Below are positions 24,205 through 31,676 of a stretch of DNA of 64,000 nt, piece after piece. Made by a program: the position numbers and the translations under genes. Source of the DNA: Filimonas sp. (lineage in GTDB: Bacteria > Bacteroidota > Bacteroidia > Chitinophagales > Chitinophagaceae); contig JAFKHH010000023.1 in NCBI GenBank assembly GCA_017306865.1, positions 41,506 through 105,505 on the forward strand. The letters run 5' to 3'. The notes under the pieces are model-generated. The model saw nothing but the letters and a program-made list of their open reading frames with translations, had not been told where the DNA came from and ran no database searches. The first letter of the stretch is position 1. Each line of letters begins with the position of its first letter.

Positions 24205-24671
24205 CGCCCTGATCCTGCCCCGAAAACTGCGTTATCTATATTATATTTAATTAATTTTAATATAATTTCAATTAATTGAATATCAGTTATTTGATTTTAT
24301 AAAAACACCGTTTTGGAGGAATATTTCCTATATATTGCCAATATAAATTGCGAATCGCGCGCTTGTTTTCTTTTTTTGATCTGCAATAACCAAAACAGGT
24401 TATTCTTCAATTGCCACATATGAAAAAGAAGACATTTCTCCTCCGGAGAAAAGCCAAAACTATGTTCTGCGAGGCCATCCCCACTGCAAAAAGATGGCGT
24501 CCACCCAACTAAAATAGTGAGTTGTCAGTAGTGAGTGGTGAATAGCAAATCGAATCAGGCTCTCACAACTCACGTAACTCAACTGACTACTCACGCTTCA
24601 GCACTTATAATTCACTTTTCTAACCCAAAGCAGGATTCTAAAACCATCCTTCAAAAACAAAACGATTGTTT
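24205..24671. other. 467-base region upstream of PUL-1 susC
   Basis: The first part (24235-24365) is very AT-rich and probably carries the susC promoter; I could not place a clear TAnnTTTG box. A family F stem-loop occupies 24517-24595. Only a 30-codon frame (24421) starting MKKKTFLLRR is present, without support. Confidence 0.4.
24517..24595. repeat. Family F stem-loop upstream of susC
   Basis: The left arm 24517-24540 is GTGAGTTGTCAGTAGTGAG plus TGGTG. The right arm 24562-24595 contains CTCACAACTCACG and CAACTGACTACTCACG. It shares its words with 274-433 and with 46483-46508 and 54103-54127. It would sit in the 5' leader of the PUL-1 mRNA. Confidence 0.55.
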
Positions 24672-27600
24672 ATGCGAAAAAATCGATTGCTTAAAACGCA
24701 ACTTATTGTTTTGCTTATGCTGTTTGTGCAGTTTGCTTTTGCACAACAGAGCAGGACAATAACCGGAACGGTGACTGATGATAAAGGCGCCGCACTTGCC
24801 GGAGCATCCATCACCGCTAAAGGCCTTACCACAGGTGCAAATACAGCCGCAAATGGCGAATTTAAACTGACCGTTCCTACCTCTGTTACGACACTCATAA
24901 TCTCCTTTGTCGGATTTGAAAACCAGGAAGTTTCCATTAAAAACACAACCAACGTTTCTGTAAGCCTGCGCCCTGACAATGGCAGCCTTAACGAAGTAGT
25001 AGTGGTTGGTTATGGTACGCAGAAAAGAAAAGACGTTACAGGATCTGTATCATCAGTAAAAGGCGACCAGATCAGGAGCCTGCCTGTAACCAACGCCACA
25101 GAGGCATTGCAAGGGCGTGCAGCCGGTGTGGAGATCATTAAAAACTCTGGTCAGCCAGATGCTACACCCACTATTATTATCCGTGGTTTATCATCGCTGC
25201 ACCAGCCTACACCATTATATATTGTAGACGGCGTGAGAACGCCGGGCGATAATATTAATGTGCAGGACATTGCTACAATAGATGTATTGAAAGATGCAAG
25301 CGCGGCTGCAATCTACGGTTCGGCAGCAGCAGGTGGCGTTATCGTTATTACTACTAAAAAAGGAACGGGCAATAAACCAACCGTAAACCTGAATGCACGT
25401 TATGGTGTTACTACGCCTAAACTGATAAAGCTATTGGACAAAAATGATTATATCCGCTTACAAAATATTATCAATCCTCAGTTCTTCGCAGGTGCTACAC
25501 AAACGGATACGCTTGCCAATACAGATTGGGTAGATCAACTATATGGTAATGCAACAGAGCAGAACTATAACTTATCTGTAGCAGGTACTACACCTACTGT
25601 TAGCTACCTCATGTCTGGATTTTACAATGCACAAAAAGGTATTTATATAAAGAATTATTCCAACATTGGCGGAGCCCGTGTAAACACGGATTACAAGCTG
25701 GGTAACTTTATTAAAATAGGAGAGCAGTTGTCTTTGTCTCAACGCAAGACATCGCCCCCGGTAGGCAGCGAAGCGCAATTACATAATGCGCCTTTCCGCA
25801 CACTGCCCATCATTCCTGTACAAAATAAAGATGGTAGCTGGGGCGTAGTACCTCCAGGATACAATGGCCTTGCTTTTGGCGGACCAAACCCGGTAGGTGC
25901 AGCAGAATCTGCAGATGCACTTAACTATAAAAACAATTTGCAAGGTAATGTATATGCAGAAGTAAAACTGCCGTTACACCTTACATTCAGAACCAACTTT
26001 GGTTACTCTTACTACCATGAGACGCAGGATTATTTCCAGAACTCTTTCAACTTCGGTACAGTAGTAAACAATATTAACTCACTTACTAAATACTCTATAG
26101 AAAGCAGCCAGGTACTTAGCAACTATGTACTGTCTTATGACCAGACCTTTGGCTTGCATAATATTAGTGCCATCGCCGGTTATGAACAGATCACTTCTAA
26201 ATACAACAGTATCTCCGGTACACAGAGCTATGTAGGCTTACCTGGATTTTCTTTTATCCAGACATCACAATCATCCAATACACTTAGCGGTAAGAATGAT
26301 CCGAACGGTTTGATCAAATCATTCTTTGGAAGGATCAATTACAACTTTAACAGCCGCTATTATTTGTCTGGTTCATTAAGGCGCGATGCCAACTTTACCG
26401 TGTTTGGGCCAAACAAACAACGCGGTACATTTGGTGCATTCTCAGCGGGCTGGACTATCAGTGACGAAAATTTCTTCAAAGGGCTTAAGCCTATTGTAAA
26501 CTCATTGAAACTGCGCGGTAGCTATGGTACTTTAGGTAACAGCGCTATTCCGCCATACACTTATACATCTTCTTATGCACCGTTTGTTGGCCCTTCAGGC
26601 CTGGGCTCTCTTACCGGTTCAAACTATACACCGGGCGGCCCGATAGATATTGGAAACACCCTGAATGCAATCCCTAACCCAGACCTGCATTGGGAAACTG
26701 CTTACGAAACCAACCTCGGCATAGATGGTGAGTTGCTGAAAGGCAAATTATACTTTACTGTAGAGTGGTATAACAGAACTACAAAAGATATGTTATATGC
26801 ACTGCCTGTAGCAATCAGCGCAGGTTATACTGCACCCTACTTTACCAACATAGGACAGGTAAGCAGCAAAGGTGTGGATGTATTAGTTGGCTATCGCGAC
26901 AAAGTAGGCAACCTCGGTTTTGATGTAAGTGCAACAGCGGGCTTTAATAAAAACAAAGTAATTGATCTCAGTGGTATCCAGACAGACGCATTGTTTGATG
27001 GTTACAACTATTATAGCAATGGCGATGCAGGTTTTAATATGATGCCTAATCAGCCATTAACGATCACAAAAGCTGGTTTGCCATTTGGCTCCTTCTATGG
27101 TTACAAAGTAGTAGGCATGTTCCAGACAGATGCAGAAGCGGCTGCCAGCGCACAGCCAAATGCAAAAGCTGGTGACTTGAAATTTGCACACGATCCCAAG
27201 AATGGTGCTACACTAACAGCAGATGACAGGCAAGTGATCGGCAACCCAAACCCTAAATTAGTGTATGGTGTAAACATACGCCTGAACTGGAAAGGCTTTG
27301 ACGCTGCTTTACTCTTCAATGGTGTGGCAGGTGTAGATCTGTTCAATGGTGTGAAGGCGTATGAAATGTCTGTGTTTGCTGATGGTAACACAACCAGCAA
27401 AGTATTTAACGCATCTTTCCTGGGCAGCAATGGTTTAACAAACCAGCCGCGCCTGGGTGTAAAAAATACGAATGGTTCTTTTACGCTGGATCCTAATAAA
27501 AACTACTCTTCTGTCAACAGCTATTTCGTGGAAAATGGTAGCTATCTGAAATTGAAAAATCTGCAGATCGGTTACACATTTGCCAATGGCGTATTAGATA

Positions 27601-27821
27601 AAGTAAAAATTAAAAGTGCAAGATTGTTTGTAATGGCAAACAACCTCTTTACTATCACCAAGTATTCCGGTCTTGATCCGGAGCTGGGCAGCAGCTTCTC
27701 ACAGGCAGCTATGTCAGGCTTTGTAGGTACAGGTGTAGGCGTTACAACAAGAGGTGTGGATGCTGTATCACAATATCCACAGACAAGAATTTATTCTGTA
27801 GGTCTTGACATTAATTTCTAA
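24672..27821 (+). CDS. SusC/RagA family TonB-dependent glycan importer (PUL-1)
   Basis: This 1049-residue protein starts at ATG 24672 (MRKNRLLKTQLIVLLMLFVQFAFAQQ), a signal peptide; the upstream TTG is not needed. The order is a carboxypeptidase-like beta-sandwich (about 27-100, ITGTVTDDKGAALAGASI), a TonB-box-like segment (LNEVVVVGYGTQKRKDVTGSVSSV), the plug (IDVLKDASAAAIYGSAAAGGVIVITTKKG) and a 22-strand barrel ending QYPQTRIYSVGLDINF with an aromatic C-terminal residue. It imports oligosaccharides across the outer membrane using TonB energy. SusD follows 75 bases later. GH71 and GH31 in the same locus suggest the cargo is alpha-glucan oligosaccharides. Confidence 0.95.
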   Translation: MRKNRLLKTQLIVLLMLFVQFAFAQQSRTITGTVTDDKGAALAGASITAKGLTTGANTAANGEFKLTVPTSVTTLIISFVGFENQEVSIKNTTNVSVSLRPDNGSLNEVVVVGYGTQKRKDVTGSVSSVKGDQIRSLPVTNATEALQGRAAGVEIIKNSGQPDATPTIIIRGLSSLHQPTPLYIVDGVRTPGDNINVQDIATIDVLKDASAAAIYGSAAAGGVIVITTKKGTGNKPTVNLNARYGVTTPKLIKLLDKNDYIRLQNIINPQFFAGATQTDTLANTDWVDQLYGNATEQNYNLSVAGTTPTVSYLMSGFYNAQKGIYIKNYSNIGGARVNTDYKLGNFIKIGEQLSLSQRKTSPPVGSEAQLHNAPFRTLPIIPVQNKDGSWGVVPPGYNGLAFGGPNPVGAAESADALNYKNNLQGNVYAEVKLPLHLTFRTNFGYSYYHETQDYFQNSFNFGTVVNNINSLTKYSIESSQVLSNYVLSYDQTFGLHNISAIAGYEQITSKYNSISGTQSYVGLPGFSFIQTSQSSNTLSGKNDPNGLIKSFFGRINYNFNSRYYLSGSLRRDANFTVFGPNKQRGTFGAFSAGWTISDENFFKGLKPIVNSLKLRGSYGTLGNSAIPPYTYTSSYAPFVGPSGLGSLTGSNYTPGGPIDIGNTLNAIPNPDLHWETAYETNLGIDGELLKGKLYFTVEWYNRTTKDMLYALPVAISAGYTAPYFTNIGQVSSKGVDVLVGYRDKVGNLGFDVSATAGFNKNKVIDLSGIQTDALFDGYNYYSNGDAGFNMMPNQPLTITKAGLPFGSFYGYKVVGMFQTDAEAAASAQPNAKAGDLKFAHDPKNGATLTADDRQVIGNPNPKLVYGVNIRLNWKGFDAALLFNGVAGVDLFNGVKAYEMSVFADGNTTSKVFNASFLGSNGLTNQPRLGVKNTNGSFTLDPNKNYSSVNSYFVENGSYLKLKNLQIGYTFANGVLDKVKIKSARLFVMANNLFTITKYSGLDPELGSSFSQAAMSGFVGTGVGVTTRGVDAVSQYPQTRIYSVGLDINF

Positions 27822-27823
27822 TA

Positions 27824-27880
27824 CAGTTTCAGCAGTCTCATTGTTCCAAAGTTTCATTTGAAACTGTGAACCCCTGAAAC
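27824..27880. repeat. Family A fragment between susC and susD of PUL-1
   Basis: CAGTTTCAGCAGTCTCATTG and CAAAGTTTCATTTGAAACTG carry the family A words; GTTTCATTTGAAAC forms a small hairpin. It fills the 75-base gap and may set the susC to susD mRNA ratio. Confidence 0.45.
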
Positions 27881-27896
27881 CATAAATATTATTACA

Positions 27897-29705
27897 ATGA
27901 AGAAAGTATTATTTATCATATTCTCTGCGGCGCTGGTGATCACCGGTTGTAAAAAAGACCCGGTAAATGTAGCGCCTACAGATAGCTATGCAGTAAGCAA
28001 GTATCCTGCTACGCTGGCAGACCTGAACAGTATATTAGGGCCAGCCTATTCTAACCTGCGCGATCCAAACCTGTTTGGTTTTAATCTTTTGCCAAAGGCG
28101 CTCGCAAACTGTACGCACACAGCAAACAGTGCATATGGCGGAGATGCAGGATGGAATGAAATGACCAATATGAACCTGAGCATTACCAACTCGTATGTAG
28201 ATGGTGCATGGAGGAGTTTTTATACAGGCGTAAAAAACTGTAACGTCTTCCTGAATGCAGTGCAGGTATATAAACAAAACTATATGAAGCCGGCAGACCA
28301 GGCAACAGTAGACCAGATGTCTGGCCAGGCTTACTTCCTGCGTGCATTCTATTACTTTCAACTGGAGTGCTACTTTGGTGAAAGCTATATTACCACCGCA
28401 GGTGGCGGGGACAAAATGGGCGTACCTCTGCAGGATAAATTTATTACCAGCCTGGATAGCGCGCAAAAACCGCGCTCAACGGTAAGGCAGACATGGGATT
28501 TTATAATCAGCGACCTGAAACAGGCAGCTACTTTACTAAAAGGAAAAGTATGGACTGGTAATGACCAGGGCCGTGCAAGTGAATGGGCTGCAAAAGCACT
28601 GTTGGGTAAAGCATATGTGTTCACACAAGATTGGCCAAATGCCAAAACAACGTTGCTGGATGTAATACAGAACAGCGGAAAAACGTTAATGCCTTATAGC
28701 AAATATCGTGATGCCTTTATCGGTATTTCAGCCAACGAGTTTAACGAAGAGTCTTTGTTTGAGTTGAATATAGACCAGGACTCCAAAGGTAACTATGGTG
28801 TATATGGCAATACGCCCAATGCTACCTCTATCAACGGTCTTATCTGGCCTCCGTGGGCTTTAGGTAACGATGGTACAGAAGGTAATGCTAACCCGTTGGG
28901 TTATGGCAACGAGATTATGCATGATAAAAATGTGCTGCGTTTTGGTTATAAAAACGGCACATACAACCTGGTAAACAATCCTGCATTTGATGCAAGTAAA
29001 CCTGCTACATACAAGAACCCTAAACAGGTGATGGACCCGGTATATAAAACAAATTCATTACTGGTACGTGCAAATAAAACCGCAGACCCTCGCTTGTATG
29101 TGAATGGGTTGGAACCATGGTTAGATTCAGTAAAATTTGACGGTCAGAATTGGTACCCTGTATCACGTCCTAACTTCTATGCGAACCAGTCTGACAAATA
29201 TGGCTGGAGTATAAGAAAGTATTCACCCATCTTCAATAACATTAACAACGTAGGGCCGGCTGATGCATGCAATATTTATTTCCTCCGTATGGCAGATGTG
29301 TACCTCTTGTACGCAGAAGCTGCAAAAGGTGGTGGTGATAATGCGACAGCCCTGGAGTACGTTAATAAAGTAAAACGCCGCGCATACGATCAGCCGATCA
29401 ATGCACCATCTCCATTTGACTATGCAAGCCTTACAGCAGCTACAAGCGCTGCCGGCGATCCTGTACTGGGCAATAATCCTTTGTACTACGAACGTTGGGC
29501 TGAACTGTTCAATGAAGGCCACTGGTGGTTCGACCTGTGCCGCTGGCGCATTGGCAAGTCAGAAGCCACTTACTATGGCACTGCTATAAACCTGAGCGGT
29601 AACCCGATCAACTGGAGCGATCAAAAATCTTATTCATGGCCAATACCATTAAGTGAGATCAACTCCAATGCAAAAATGGTAAGGCAGCAGAACCCGGGAT
29701 ATTAA
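27897..29705 (+). CDS. SusD/RagB family outer-membrane glycan-binding lipoprotein (PUL-1)
   Basis: This 602-residue protein has lipobox VITGC (Cys18) and the SusD fold. It has the helical TPR-like core around TVDQMSGQAYFLRAFYYFQLECYFG (residues about 135-160), EWAAKALLGKAYVFTQDW, NIYFLRMADVYLLYAEAAKGG and the C-terminal YYERWAELFNEGHWWFDLCRWRIG, ending VRQQNPGY as usual. It forms the lid of the SusC barrel and captures glycan at the cell surface. It lies between its SusC partner and the GH71 gene; together they make the uptake part of PUL-1. Confidence 0.95.
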   Translation: MKKVLFIIFSAALVITGCKKDPVNVAPTDSYAVSKYPATLADLNSILGPAYSNLRDPNLFGFNLLPKALANCTHTANSAYGGDAGWNEMTNMNLSITNSYVDGAWRSFYTGVKNCNVFLNAVQVYKQNYMKPADQATVDQMSGQAYFLRAFYYFQLECYFGESYITTAGGGDKMGVPLQDKFITSLDSAQKPRSTVRQTWDFIISDLKQAATLLKGKVWTGNDQGRASEWAAKALLGKAYVFTQDWPNAKTTLLDVIQNSGKTLMPYSKYRDAFIGISANEFNEESLFELNIDQDSKGNYGVYGNTPNATSINGLIWPPWALGNDGTEGNANPLGYGNEIMHDKNVLRFGYKNGTYNLVNNPAFDASKPATYKNPKQVMDPVYKTNSLLVRANKTADPRLYVNGLEPWLDSVKFDGQNWYPVSRPNFYANQSDKYGWSIRKYSPIFNNINNVGPADACNIYFLRMADVYLLYAEAAKGGGDNATALEYVNKVKRRAYDQPINAPSPFDYASLTAATSAAGDPVLGNNPLYYERWAELFNEGHWWFDLCRWRIGKSEATYYGTAINLSGNPINWSDQKSYSWPIPLSEINSNAKMVRQQNPGY

Positions 29706-29707
29706 GG

Positions 29708-29788
29708 CGTGAATTGTGAATCGGTAGTCGTGAAATAAGTACGATTTAACTATAAGGTTTATTCACGATTATCGATTCACGTCTCACG
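29708..29788. repeat. Family E stem-loop after PUL-1 susD
   Basis: CGTGAATTGTGAATCGGTAG at 29708 and TCGATTCACG...TCACG at 29771-29788 are complementary; arms 29708-29738 and 29759-29788. It starts 3 bases after the susD stop. Related copies are at 46415-46543 and 57521-57599. Confidence 0.55.
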
Positions 29789-29849
29789 ATTCTTCTTCAT
29801 CGCTGTGCATGGCAACACTACCGCGCGCATGGCAATACCTATGCTTTAT

Positions 29850-31466
29850 ATGAAGACAAATAAATTAAGGCTTGTATGTCTCTTGCTTTTTTGTATGCAT
29901 GCACTGGCTGCATGTGCGCAGGAAGACCAACTGAAAAATATACCTGAGCTGAGCTTGCCGGTTGCGGATAAGAAAATGGTGATCGCACATTGCATGACTA
30001 ATATTATCCGGTACAAAGGCCATAAGCTGGAAGACAGTTGCAATCCCGACTACTATGCACCCACAGGAAACATAACGCAACCACTCGGCGGGCTCACGCA
30101 AGTGTATGTGACCAGTGATAAGCTGCTGCAAAATGCATCACTGGATGAAGCTGTAGAGTTTGAAATGCGGGCAGCTATTAAAAGCGGGATAGATGGGTTC
30201 CAGTTTTACTACACACTTGGTAATACTGATTGGGACGATATTATAAAAGCGTATTTGCGCGTAGCAACAAAAAAGAATATCGACTTTAAATTCACCTTTT
30301 GTATCTCTCATCCTTATGGCTCTACAGAGACTGAGAAGATAGCAGAGTTTGCAAAGCGCATCAACAGCATAATGGCTGAAGCAGGGCATGATAATAAACA
30401 TTGGCTACGCACACCGGATGGCAGACTCTTTATCTACATGTGGTATGGAGAAGCCCTGGCAGATGTACCTGCAAACGCACCAAAGCCGGAGGCATACTAT
30501 GTAGCACATGCGTACAAACGCCTGGCAGATGCAGTACATGAAAAATTTGCGTGCATCTATTCGATCAACGAAGAAATTACACCTAAAAAACTGGATGACT
30601 ACCTGGACTATTTTCCGGCCACATGGGTATGGACACTAGCCTACACCGATCACTATGCAGGATGGCGTATAGCAGAAACTTGTAAAAAGCGCAACCGTAC
30701 ATTTATGGGTTCTACGTTTGCAGATTTCTATACATCCAAGCTGCTGAAGAAAGGTACATGGGATATGTTTCACTACGCGGAAGAAGCCGTGAAAGCGGGT
30801 ATCCCAAACGTAGAGCGGAAATATATGATCACCGGTTTGTCCTACAACTTCCGCAAACTGTGGGAGTTTGGCATTCAGCAGAACGTCTCTGTAATGAATA
30901 TCATTACATGGAATGATTATCCCGAAGGACATCATATCGCACCGGAGATCAATCACAATGATGGATTTGCGGTATTGCTAAACCAGTATAAGAGCATGTG
31001 GAAGAAAGAAGCGTCTCCTTATGCAAATAAAGATGTAGCAGTCGTTTTTTTCAAGAAATACAATCACACACTTCAGCCTGACCCTTATAATATAAAAGTG
31101 GTCAATTTCCAGGAAGGAGCCTTGCCCGCATCCTCAGAGGATTCTGTGGAGGTAGTAGCCATTTTACAAGCTCCCGGAATGATATGTGTAAAAAATACAC
31201 AAATAAATGCGCCTTTTGGACTTTCATCCCATAAATTTGCTGCCGCCAGCGGCGCCGTAAATGTTGCCGTCAAGCGTGGTAATGCAGTGGTGGCTGAAGT
31301 AAATCCGCCGGAATGGATCACCGGTAAGCCATACAGGTCAGACAGGATCACGTATGCGTTGAGTAGCGAATACGAAGCATTTGCCCGGGATCTCTTTGGG
31401 GATATGCCGCTTGCCACTTCGCATGAATACAATGAGAAGTATGAAGTGAGAAACACGAAGCATTGA
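29850..31466 (+). CDS. Glycoside hydrolase family 71 (endo-alpha-1,3-glucanase-like)
   Basis: This 538-residue protein starts at ATG 29850 (MKTNKLRLVCLLLFCMHALAAC). This is a signal with possible lipobox LAAC at Cys22; the acidic residues just after it (AQED) would suit surface export of a lipoprotein. GH71 features are KMVIAHCMTNIIRYKG near the start of the barrel, AIKSGIDGFQFYY, FKFTFCISHPYG, LFIYMWYGEA, WVWTLAYTDHYAGWR, and ISVMNIITWNDYPEGHHIAPEINHN-type sequence near residue 350-370. A beta-rich tail follows. GH71 enzymes hydrolyse alpha-1,3-glucan (mutan, fungal wall glucan). It lies between susD and GH31, giving PUL-1 its predicted substrate. GH71 is much better known in fungi than in bacteria. 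Confidence 0.85.
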   Translation: MKTNKLRLVCLLLFCMHALAACAQEDQLKNIPELSLPVADKKMVIAHCMTNIIRYKGHKLEDSCNPDYYAPTGNITQPLGGLTQVYVTSDKLLQNASLDEAVEFEMRAAIKSGIDGFQFYYTLGNTDWDDIIKAYLRVATKKNIDFKFTFCISHPYGSTETEKIAEFAKRINSIMAEAGHDNKHWLRTPDGRLFIYMWYGEALADVPANAPKPEAYYVAHAYKRLADAVHEKFACIYSINEEITPKKLDDYLDYFPATWVWTLAYTDHYAGWRIAETCKKRNRTFMGSTFADFYTSKLLKKGTWDMFHYAEEAVKAGIPNVERKYMITGLSYNFRKLWEFGIQQNVSVMNIITWNDYPEGHHIAPEINHNDGFAVLLNQYKSMWKKEASPYANKDVAVVFFKKYNHTLQPDPYNIKVVNFQEGALPASSEDSVEVVAILQAPGMICVKNTQINAPFGLSSHKFAAASGAVNVAVKRGNAVVAEVNPPEWITGKPYRSDRITYALSSEYEAFARDLFGDMPLATSHEYNEKYEVRNTKH

Positions 31467-31508
31467 GTATGTACGATGTTAGATGTACTAAGCATAAAAG
31501 CTTTGTGT

Positions 31509-31622
31509 TCTCTCATCCTGGTCTCTGACCAGGATGTAAAGGACTGTCGACTCTGTCGACAAAGACATTCGACGGAGTCGAAAAGCCGGAGCATCCCAGT
31601 CGGGAGACTAGGATGAGAGAAT
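31509..31622. repeat. Cloverleaf-like cluster of hairpins between GH71 and GH31 genes
   Basis: An outer stem pairs TTCTCTCATCCTGGTCTC (31509-31526) with GGGAGACTAGGATGAGAGAA (31603-31622). Three tight hairpins lie inside or overlap it: CATCCTGGTC/GACCAGGATG with loop TCT (31514-31536), GTCGAC/GTCGAC with loop TCT (31546-31560), and TTCGAC/GTCGAA with loop GGA (31569-31583). The word CATCCTGGTCTC recurs at 63633-63644, and GGA-loop hairpins recur in 63694-63756. It is not a tRNA: no CCA-end or T-loop sequence. Confidence 0.65.
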
Positions 31623-31676
31623 TTGATCGGATGAACCTTTAAAAAACGTAGTTACATTTTTAAAAGATAAATTGTT

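Noticed and set aside
31509..31622. tRNA gene (because of the cloverleaf shape)
   Set aside because: There is no anticodon-arm geometry, no TTCRA loop and no acceptor-length stem of 7 bp. Stems are too long and loops of three bases are too small.
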